Shown here piece after piece: positions 35,371 to 45,200 of a DNA stretch of 64,000 nt. Below the pieces are notes generated by a model. It made no database searches and was not told where the DNA came from. It saw only the letters and a program-made list of their open reading frames with translations. The position numbers and the translations under genes were made by a program. Source of the stretch: Bryoerythrophyllum caledonicum (lineage: Eukaryota; Streptophyta; Bryopsida; Pottiales; Pottiaceae); the NCBI GenBank assembly GCA_963971425.1, contig OZ020525.1, forward strand, positions 10,546,187 to 10,610,186. Direction: 5' to 3'. The number at the start of each line of letters is the position of its first letter. The stretch's first letter is position 1.

Positions 35371-37523
35371 TGTGGCGGGGCTCTCCAGTTTCTGTAGCAA
35401 ATTGTTGGGATCCGTTGGTTACTTAATGATGTGCTGGGGCAGGGAGTGTTTAGCAGCAGGTGTTTTAATAGCACATAAGCTAAATACTAGTTTCTGAATG
35501 GGGAGACAAATGCGTTGCACATGTACATAATTTGATTACTGACACTGGGAAGCTTCAGAAAGGATCCAGAAGTGTGAAATTTGAGATTTCATTTCGTTGA
35601 GAATGGTGTTATTAGTCATTGATTGGTAAGTAGTTCCATTCTCAAGTGGCAACGTACTCTAATTTATCCGAAACCTCTTTCTTCGTGATCAGTAATCATC
35701 TATTTGGCTGAGCTTCATGTGCACTATGTAATTGGTTAGTTCCCACTTAAGTGTTTGGTCAAATGGAACTCAGTTGAGGAAAACGTGACACAAAGGTAGG
35801 ACATCACACAATACCATGTTATGCCCCAATAACCCGTGGAGCTCGCTATCCTTGTGCGTTTTTTTGACATTTTCACCAATTTTGCGTGTTGACCCTTCAA
35901 GACTGAAGTAAGGTTTTTGTTAAACTTTCATTTCTAGCGCAATCAATTTCGAATGGTTGAATTTGTGGGACATCTCCAACTATACATATAACTTGTCTAC
36001 ACTTATTATTTCAATTACTGCAAGTTCTACACTTATTATTTCAATTATTGCAAGTGAGACTAATTGATATTAATAAGCTATGACTTTCTTTGCAACATGA
36101 ATTTTTTTACCCACAATGTGTGGTGGTCTTCCTACATGAATAGTATCAATATTTTTTGCTCATGGTGAAAATATACATCTTGCATAAAATGTTTTAGTCT
36201 TGAATAAATAGTTGGTGTGTCTTGCAATGTTGGCAATAATCAATGTATTGTGGCTTGTGTTTTTGAGCACATTACTTCTATTTTTACTTATACTTTGGTT
36301 TATACTTGCACCTATCCATAACTTCTATGATGCAAAGAATGGCATCAAACACTCTAAATTTTATTTTTCCATAATTTAAATATATTTTTGGAAAAAAGTC
36401 ATTGAAAAATCTTTTACTACCAAATTAGATGTTTTAGGCCTAAAATCTACAACTCTCACATAAGGACTTCTTTGAAGCTTATAATATCTCTTGTTTTTCC
36501 TTGTGTTTTTCCAAGTAAAGAAAGTTTAGGAATGCTTTCCGTAGTTGGAGTTACCTTTGTAGTTTGAATATATTTGTCGTTAACATCTTGATCTTTGAAC
36601 CACAGTTTGAGAGTGTTCCTCGTCAAGAAGACTAATGTAGCAGAGATTGGACAATTACGTAGAATTCTACCAATTCTTGTTGTGGACAATATCTGTCTCG
36701 CAAATCTCTAGGATTCAAAAACTTTGCTTCAAAAAACTTAGTTAGTATGATGAGGCACAAAAGAAAGATCATAAGAATTTGACTAATTTGAACATGCATT
36801 CTAGTTTAAGTCCAGTGGTTACAATAGCTCAAGAACTCAACGGTCCGTTGCGAAGGGAGGAATGTGTATATATTTCATTGAACCAATCTTGTATACAAAT
36901 GTGGACTTGGTATACAGAATCAGACCAAAACTGTGATCTTTTGTGCACTTGGAGCATCCAGAAGCGAAGGTGCTTCTTGGAGAATGCTATTCTGTGAGCG
37001 GTGAGCGGTGAGCTGTGAGCGGTGAGTGGTGAGCAGTGAGCAGAAAAAAAAAGAATTTTTGCAGTATATTGTTCGGATTTATAAAAAATTTAGCGATTCA
37101 TGAGTAATAAGAGTGCCTATGATCGTGAATTGTTATTCACTAGGGAAAAATAGAACTTATAAACAGAGGATGAATTTAAGTATAAAAGTAATGAACTTGG
37201 TTTTAGGATTTAAGAAGTTATCCTATGACCGTAGACCATGATTACTAGGGTATAAGTAAAACAACATGAGTAATTAGAAAAATTGTGAGTATTTTTCAAG
37301 AAATGAAATAACTGGATAACTGTGGAAATTTGGCATCAGCAGAGGCCTATATCCGTGTGAATTTGAGAGTGGAAGAACCGGTATAATTATGAACGATATG
37401 TATTAGTGCAGTGAGTATCTATGGGGAATGGGAGTGGTATAGCCTCCGTAGACAATTTGCACTAATATCCATGAAAGCAATATGAATTGGCTTGTTCATG
37501 CATACGTTTAATTGTATGACTCT
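35371..37523. other. Intergenic DNA, no gene seen
   Basis: Downstream of the PPR gene. A 27-bp direct repeat occurs at 35998-36055 (CTACACTTATTATTTCAATT twice). A heptamer array GTGAGCG of about seven units lies at 36994-37042. Minus-strand frame 36456-36689 is open but unrecognised. Confidence 0.5.
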
Positions 37524-37805
37524 TTAACCCCTAAAGGACCACGACCACTTTCGCTCTAAAACCAGTCCAAAACTGCCACTGCCAAAAAGAGACATGAAGA
37601 TCACATTTTCAAGTAAATTTCGGATTTTCAACCATACGATCTTAAAACAAACTTCTATATAATATGCCGTAAAATTTTGGTTCCAATCCACCGTACGGAT
37701 TGATAGACTTTAGTGTTTAAAGTCAAAACAATGGTTCATTTTCTTCCCTGCGTTGAGTAGATCAGCAGACTTTGACTTCACTTTGTATCAAATTTTTGCA
37801 TTGTA

Positions 37806-38752
37806 CAGTAGGGTGACATTCAAATTGGTGTGTGGGCAATTCCAGGGATGGTGTCCCACACTGCTGCCAACTTTGACGCCCTCCACAGGGCTGAAAAATT
37901 GTTCTTTTACCCTGAACTTTTGGGAACAACATCACCTCTATGTTAAAAACATGCATACCAAATTTCAAGTCCAGAGAACTTATAAAACAAAAGATATTAA
38001 AAATTAACCACCATGGGGTAGCTGTGAGAAAAGTTTCTCAACCGCCAACTTTGACACCATCCCAAGGATTGAGGAAATTTTTTTTGCCCATGGAATTTTT
38101 GGAGTGAGAACACCTTTATGTTGATTACATGTGTGGAAATTTTCAAGTCCAAAAAATGCACAAAAAAAATCACATCCCAAATCTACCAACATGTGTAATT
38201 GTGAGAAAAAAAGGGAAAAACCATTTTACTACTTCCAACTTTGACACCCTCCCTAGGATTGAGGGTTTGTTATTTCAACATGAAATTTTTGACACATGGT
38301 AACCTTTATGTTGATAACATGTGGGAAAATTTTCAAGGCCAAAAAATGTATTCAAAAGAAGATATTCAAAATCTACTAACATGGGGGTTAGTTGTGAAAA
38401 AAGTTTCACAGCTGCCCACTTTGACACCCTCCCAAGAATTCAAAAAAATTTATTTGTCCATGAAATTTTGGGTATGAAGTCACCTTCACGTCAAATACAA
38501 GTGTGGAAAATTTTAAAATCCAAAAGATTTACACAAAAAAACATATACCAAGTCTACCAACATGTATTGTTGTGACAAACAAAGGGGAAAGTTTACCACT
38601 ACTTCCAACTTCAACACCCTTCCTAGGATTGAGTTTTTGTTGATACATAATGAAATTTTGGCCACAAGATCATCTCTATATTGGTAACATATGAGATAGA
38701 TTTCAAAGCCAAAAGATGTATATACAAAAAAAAATTATTCCATATCTACCAA
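37806..38752 (+). repeat. Left long terminal inverted repeat of the Tc1/mariner element
   Basis: Made largely of five diverged monomers of about 180-195 bp. Each carries CCAACTTTGACACCCTCC, then a CATGAAATTTT segment, TTTATGTTGATAACATG and CAAAATCTACCAACATG-type blocks. Monomer starts are near 37866, 38046, 38235, 38410 and 38606. Confidence 0.85.
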
Positions 38753-39753
38753 CGTGTATGTCCTCCATTAGCATCAATCACCGCTTGTAACCTTGAGGGC
38801 ATAGAATGACATAGTTGAAGGAGCTTTGTACCACTAACCAAATTCCACTCTTTTTCAAGAACTACCTTCATCACTTCTAAGTTTCTAGGGCATTCCTTGC
38901 CATGTTGCACAACATCTTTTAGCATCCTCCAGACATTCTCGATTGGATTGAGATCGGGAGAGTTTGCAGGCCAATCGAGCTTTTCGAGTTGGTGGGTTTG
39001 TCTCCATTCTTCACATGTTTTGCTGCGATGAACAGGTGCACCATCTTCCATTAGCACTCCTTCTGGAAGTCTACTCAAGAAATGAATCAATTCGCCATCG
39101 TAGACCACTTCAACAAAATCTTTAGCAGAACGTTGAGTTTTTGGCATAAAGACAAGTTGTGACTTTTGTCCTCCAGCAAATGCACCCCAAATCATCAAAG
39201 ATGTCCGTCCACTTTTAAAAGTAGGAACTATACAACTTGATGAATAACGCTCATATGCACTTCTCCAAACATGAATTTGCCGAGAACTTTTTCCAATCTC
39301 AAAAGTAGATTCATCTGTCCAAACAATACGCTCTGACTCTTTTGGACTCCATCCATGGTACTTCTGAGCAAAAGCTAACCGTTGAGACATGTGATGGGAT
39401 GTCAAGAAAGGTTTTTTGACTGCAATTCGACTAAAAATACCACTTTTATGTAATACCCTTTGAATAGTACGTCTACACACTTGAGTACGGCACATATTAG
39501 TAATCTCTGAGACCGAGGAACGACGATGAGTTTTTGCATAACGCACAATATTATTCACATCTCTCTCACTAAGTTTTTTAGCGTGACTTCCACCGCAAGG
39601 TTTGCGCTTATAAGTTCCATCTTCTTTAAACGTTTTTACTAACCTCTGAACTGTTCTAACAAAAACTCCAGTAATGGCTGCAATTTGAACTCCTGTATTT
39701 CCTCCCTCACTCAAACCTATAATGCGAGCATGGATTTCATCTAAAATTGCCAT
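38746..39753 (-). CDS. DD34E transposase, Tc1/mariner superfamily
   Basis: An uninterrupted frame of 335 codons. The N-terminal half has two helix-turn-helix segments (about residues 10-45, VQIAAITGVFVRTVQRLVK; and about 60-105). The catalytic core has D147 in VWTDEST, D237 in LMEDGAP and E272 in NSPDLNPIENVW; 34 residues separate the second Asp and the Glu, so it is DD34E. All three catalytic residues are present and there are no stops. The stop codon lies just within the left inverted repeat. The enzyme should bind the terminal repeats and cut-and-paste the element into TA sites. It lies in the only apparently complete DNA transposon in the window. Confidence 0.93.
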   Translation of the reverse strand: MAILDEIHARIIGLSEGGNTGVQIAAITGVFVRTVQRLVKTFKEDGTYKRKPCGGSHAKKLSERDVNNIVRYAKTHRRSSVSEITNMCRTQVCRRTIQRVLHKSGIFSRIAVKKPFLTSHHMSQRLAFAQKYHGWSPKESERIVWTDESTFEIGKSSRQIHVWRSAYERYSSSCIVPTFKSGRTSLMIWGAFAGGQKSQLVFMPKTQRSAKDFVEVVYDGELIHFLSRLPEGVLMEDGAPVHRSKTCEEWRQTHQLEKLDWPANSPDLNPIENVWRMLKDVVQHGKECPRNLEVMKVVLEKEWNLVSGTKLLQLCHSMPSRLQAVIDANGGHTRW

Positions 39754-39919
39754 TATAGACTATTTTTTATGATGTTGATACAATACTAAATGCTCTTCAA
39801 TAAGTAATCAATATAACACTCAACCTATGGCAATTGGATTATATAATTCAGTAAACACAAAGGACTCAGCTTATGGCATGTGTACTAAATAAATCAATCA
39901 ACAACATAACACTCACATT

Positions 39920-40006
39920 GGCATGTGCATTAGGTGATAACCATGGCATGTGCATTAGATGATAACCATGGCATGTGCATTAGATGATAACCATGGCATG
40001 TGCATC
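39920..40006 (+). repeat. Tandem 25-bp repeat inside the Tc1/mariner element
   Basis: GGCATGTGCATTAGATGATA plus ACCAT repeats 3.5 times (starts at 39920, 39945, 39970, 39995), upstream of the transposase start. An 18-bp duplication (AATACCATCTCAACATTCAC) follows at 40190-40233. Confidence 0.85.
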
Positions 40007-40531
40007 AATTGAGTGAACCAAAAAATACTCTTGGACATACTCATGCCACATGTGATTCGTCAATACTCAGTAAACTAGTCAACAACACTCAAAAAAAATA
40101 AAAATATATCCACTCAATGGATCAGCCCATATGTGATTTGTCTACTCAATCAGTCAACAACACTCAGCCCATATCTAATATGTCCACTCAATACCATCTC
40201 AACATTCACTCTCAATACCATCTCAACATTCACTCTATTACAAATCACATGACAAAATACACACAACATTTCCTTTACATAGTGCTCAACAGATATTTGG
40301 AGGAGAAAACTCGTCATACGTGCATAATGCACACCAAACCTTATGACAAGTGGATTCTTCTACACAAAACAACTCTGCAATTCTACATGTAGATTTCATT
40401 GATCTTTTCAAGATGCATTTATGTTTGGTAGCTTAGTCACATGAATAAAATCAATGAAGAGTACGAGGTGTCAAAGATAATTTGACATTCTCAATATGCC
40501 CCTTCAATATAGTTTCTCATTGTTACAAACA

Positions 40532-41478
40532 TTGGTAGATATGGAATAATTTTTTTTTGTACATACATCTTTTGGCTTTGAAATCTATCTCATATGTTAC
40601 CAATATAGAGATGATCTTGTGGCCAAAATTTCATTATGTATCAACAAAAACTCAATCCTAGGAAGGGTGTTGAAGTTGGAAGTAGTGGTAAACTTTCCCC
40701 TTTGTTTGTCACAACAATACATGTTGGTAGACTTGGTATATGTTTTTTTGTGTAAATCTTTTGGATTTTAAAATTTTCCACACTTGTATTTGACGTGAAG
40801 GTGACTTCATACCCAAAATTTCATGGACAAATAAATTTTTTTGAATTCTTGGGAGGGTGTCAAAGTGGGCAGCTGTGAAACTTTTTTCACAACTAACCCC
40901 CATGTTAGTAGATTTTGAATATCTTCTTTTGAATACATTTTTTGGCCTTGAAAATTTTCCCACATGTTATCAACATAAAGGTTACCATGTATCAAAAATT
41001 TCATGTTGAAATAACAAACCCTCAATCCTAGGGAGGGTGTCAAAGTTGGAAGTAGTAAAATGGTTTTTCCCTTTTTTTCTCACAATTACACATGTTGGTA
41101 GATTTGGGATGTGATTTTTTTTGTGCATTTTTTGGACTTGAAAATTTCCACACATGTAATCAACATAAAGGTGTTCTCACTCCAAAAATTCCATGGGCAA
41201 AAAAAATTTCCTCAATCCTTGGGATGGTGTCAAAGTTGGCGGTTGAGAAACTTTTCTCACAGCTACCCCATGGTGGTTAATTTTTAATATCTTTTGTTTT
41301 ATAAGTTCTCTGGACTTGAAATTTGGTATGCATGTTTTTAACATAGAGGTGATGTTGTTCCCAAAATTTCAGGGTAAAAGAACAATTTTTCAGCCCTGTG
41401 GAGGGCGTCAAAGTTGGCAGCAGTGTGGGACACCATCCCTGGAATTGCCCAAACGCCAATTTGAATGTCACCCTACTG
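40532..41478 (-). repeat. Right long terminal inverted repeat of the Tc1/mariner element
   Basis: Reverse-complement copy of 37806-38752, with the same five-monomer structure. Small differences include GGCGTTTGGGC in place of GGTGTGTGGGC near the outer end. Confidence 0.88.
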
Positions 41479-42135
41479 TACAAGGTCTAAATCTTTTACC
41501 ATTGTCTTAAGCATGATGTTATTTCCCACCTCACCAGTTTTTAGAGGTAAAAAAGGGGTGTAGCAAATTCAAAACAAGTGTGCAAGGAGTGGAGGTCCAG
41601 AAATTGCCATTCCACGTTTTATTTTATTGTGAACTAGGTATGTATTCGAATGATAATCCAAATGGTCAATAAGAAGGTTTTCACCACATATAGTTATTGA
41701 AAAATCAAAAAGTGAAAAATATGAAGATCTCTAGGTTTTATGTAGAAAAGATGAATGTTTCTTTCCCCCGTTGCCCGACAATGTGTGAAAATGTTTGACT
41801 TGTAATAACATGCCTTTTTACACTAAAGACAAGATTTTTTTTGGAAATTTAGGAAGAAGGAAATATTCTTTATATGTGTGAAAAATCTCAATGTCAATAG
41901 AAACTTTTGTCAAATTTTTTGGAGGTGCCCGGAGACCCCACTTTTGGCTTTCAGTGGTACTAACTTTCAAACCACAAATCCAAAAAATAAAATAAAAATA
42001 TCTCCAAGAAGCTCTTATCAGAGGCTATCTTGTGAAAAAATTTCAATTAAAAAGGATTTTTTTTCGAATTGTAGGTACATGCCCAAAATCTAATTTGACC
42101 CTGGAGGGACGTTTGGTCCTTAGGGGTTAATTATA

Positions 42136-42262
42136 TTTGAAAATCGTAGCAAAAATCGTACCTACAATTCGAAAATGAAATCGTACCTACAATTCGAAAT
42201 TTGTTTGAAAATCGTACCTACAATTCGAAAACTGTTTGAAAATCGTACCTACAATTTTGTTA
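42136..42262 (+). repeat. Tandem repeat flanking the piggyBac-like element
   Basis: Four units containing AATCGTACCTACAATTCGAA in 24-34-bp steps. A reverse-complement copy (TTCGAATTGTAGGTACATG) lies just inside the element's right end at 42063-42081. Confidence 0.8.
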
Positions 42263-42265
42263 ATG

Positions 42266-45200
42266 AAATATTTTTTGCCGTTACCTCTGTTATGCAAAAA
42301 TGCTTTATTCCTTAATGAAGAAGAAAATAGTAAATGAAAGTTTAAATATATGTGGAAGAAATGCTCACCAGTGGAGGCATTCCAATCAAGAACAATGTCC
42401 TCAATTGAAGTAAGTGATTCAATCATTGACTTCAAGAAATCATCGAATTTCTCTCGAGGGCCCCGCCAAGGTGATTCTCCACCCAAATGCTGAGTTGAAG
42501 CATTTACCGGATTGAATAATATGTCAAGCTCCCCCAATGGAGCGCTAACACGGAATCCCGAGACATCAATAGTATCTCGTACAAATAATTGGACTCAAAA
42601 GCGCGTGCTCTGAAGCAAAGTACAATTATGTTTAGTGTAAATCTTCCAAAAATTCATGATATTGATACTGTATACATCAACAATAGCAAATAAATTTTAT
42701 ATAATCAAAAGATATAATTACCATGGCAGATTAATCCCGAGGTAAAGCAAGAGGGAGCTCATTTAAAGCCCACCAATCATTTAGTCACTTCAAATCGTAT
42801 GCACATTCTTCAATCTCCAAATTGCAAATCTCGGTCGTTGGTATGAAACAGAAGCAATGTTGCATTGTCATGGAGATAATTGTCGGCAAACTCAAAGATT
42901 GTATCAATATACTTCTCCGGCTTCACATTCCACGGAGGAATGGCCGAATTAGGATCAGAGATCCCTAGAACGGGTAAATTCTCTGGAATGTCGGCAATTA
43001 TAAGATCCAATCCAAAGTGCTTGTAAGTTTCACTTGAAACTTGTCGTGATCAATCTGCTCCAACTTGGAAAGCAATTGAGTTAAGAAATTAGAAATAATG
43101 TTTTATATTAATTTCAACAAACAAAAGTGATAAAAATAATTCATACCTTTGATACGAATTCATGAAGACGAGCCCAAGGCTAAGGTGGACCACCGGGCTG
43201 AGAAAGAGATTGCATGAGGGAAAATAGAGAGAAATTTAGAATTAAGGACTCTCAAGAGACAACCTGAATTGGTGCAACGGATGACTCTGATTGTTGAAAT
43301 TGACGTTGTTTGCATTGGTGAACATCCATGCGTGTAACTTCAATAAGACTAGATCCTGCAGCTTGAGAAGATGCCATGACTGGCGATGAATTCCAAGCAA
43401 ATTCATTATCTCTGGTCACATCTGTTTGGTTTGGTTGCACAAAGACATTGACAGTTGCCCTTGATGCAAGGGCAGTAGCTACAGCCTCCTCAATCTCAGC
43501 CTTCTTAGCCGCCTCTGTCTTCTAAGCCACTTCAATCTCCAACTTTGCCTTCTCAGCCTTGGTCAAGCGCTTCTTTTTGTTTGAAGTCTTATCCTGGACA
43601 ACTATTGGCAACAGAGATGACTGCTCGTGTTCTAAATCCTCGCCCTCACGATTAGTTGAAACATTGGAGTATGTGGAACCACAAAGACTGCTGTAAAGCT
43701 CTAACTCCTCGTCTGGAATGAAGTTAGAGCTACATTCAAGGTACCATCCACCACCCTGTAGAAGAGGGACGAAGTATTTCTTTTGCTGAATATTTGTGAA
43801 AATACATAGATTCGAAGAATATTGAATCCATGGAGATAGGAAAGCAGGGCATGAGACAACTCCAAGTGCATTTTTAGGCATCAATTCCCTGATAATGTAC
43901 CTAAATGAACATAGTACAACATGATAAGAAATGAGTGAATGAATTAGAAATGTTTAAAGAGGCACAAATTGAAGAAATTACATGAAAAATACTTGTAGAA
44001 TAGACGCTTGATGAGAAGGTCACCTTTCAGTAAATCATCGAAGTTTGATCCCTTCAGAAATGGTGGCTTAACACTTGGATGGACAATATGCATGAATGCC
44101 TTCTCCCACAAAATCATACGCCATTTCTCAATATAGTCCGACGGACGCATAATCCCCTGAGAGGCGTTCTAGTCCACAGTGAATGCGCCCGACTTACAAA
44201 GATTCTTGAATTCAACTATGAAGCTATCTTCAAGCTGCATATTGTAAACAAATATTAGTAAACAATGATAAATATATGATCAGAAAATAACAACAAATGA
44301 ATAATTGAATCATCTGTGCCTAAAATGATGCATGATTCAGAAATAAGTCAAGTGTGCTGTCTTTGAAACGTGCACTTGGAAACTGATAGACAGATTGAAT
44401 AAAAGCTGGAGAATTCCACTGATGCAACTACCTTGCTTTGAAAAGTGGCCCAACATTAGAAGTTGTAACCTTCTGCAACCTCTCGATTGTCATTTCAGTT
44501 GTTTTGAATTGACTGAAATGATTGTTGATCTACAAGAAGAAAATTCTAATGATTATGATGAAAAAAAATCAACAAAAGAATTATCAAATTGTCTAAACAA
44601 TCATTGAAAAGAAAGTAAGATAATAAGGGGAAAAATACATCTTCAAAAAATCCTTTTTCGTGCTTTGGATTTGCAACAGAAAGATATTTGTGAAAATCTT
44701 TGTTTTTATGGATTTCACCATCGATGCTTCAGCAACATTCATAACTCTCCACACACCTTCTGCTGTTCTCTCCTCTACAGGCGTGGTTCTTTCGTATTCG
44801 ATGGCGGCTTCGTCAGCAACTCGAGCCAGGTCTTGCTGCAATAACAATATTGTTTAAGACATATAAATTTGATATTTTCATATTGTTATTTATTCTTTGA
44901 ACAAAAAATTTAAATTCATAAATGATACAAAAATTCAAGATACATCTTCAGAAAGCACTTACCCGATATAAAAAGGATATGAATACATCAATAGTCAAAG
45001 AATACCAAGCTGCACGCGACTGTCTAACTTTCACACAAGACTTGAATTCTGTGGAGGTCAGAAGTTCCTTGAAGTCTTCAAGCTTGAGAGACCCATAATA
45101 TTGAATGTGTTGCAACCTTGCAGGGAGACTGACCTTTACATGGTTATTTTGAGTTGACCTGCATATTTACAATCAAATATGTCAATCCAAAGTTAGAGAT

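Larger units (their letters stand above)
37806..41478. mobile_element. Tc1/mariner-superfamily element with 947-bp inverted repeats
   Basis: Termini CAGTAGGGTGACATTCAAAT face each other between TA pairs (37804-37805 and 41479-41480), giving a 3673-bp element. The inverted repeats run 37806-38752 and 40532-41478, equal in length and nearly identical; open frames in the two arms differ at only a few residues. Between them lie the intact transposase on the minus strand and about 780 bp of A/T-rich DNA with short tandem repeats. CAGT ends with TA targets identify the superfamily. Near-identical arms and an unbroken frame suggest recent activity. Confidence 0.92.
37528..42126. mobile_element. piggyBac-like element split by a Tc1/mariner insertion
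   Basis: TTAA flanks both outer ends (37524-37527 and 42127-42130). The termini are CCCCTAAAGGACCA on the left and, by complement, CCCCTAAGGACCA on the right. Removing the nested element at 37806-41478 leaves about 924 bp, a plausible non-autonomous size. The TTAA target and CCC ends match the element at 23623-24322. No piggyBac transposase is present. Confidence 0.65.

Noticed and set aside
36456-36689. 77-codon minus-strand frame
   Set aside because: No recognisable motif, and AT-rich surroundings; likely chance.
38241-38575. Open frames inside the long inverted repeats (also in the right arm)
   Set aside because: They overlap one another in different frames and follow the 185-bp monomer period; they are not like any protein.
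39920-40006. Regular repeats as a CRISPR array
   Set aside because: Units abut with no spacers, and the setting is a eukaryotic transposon.
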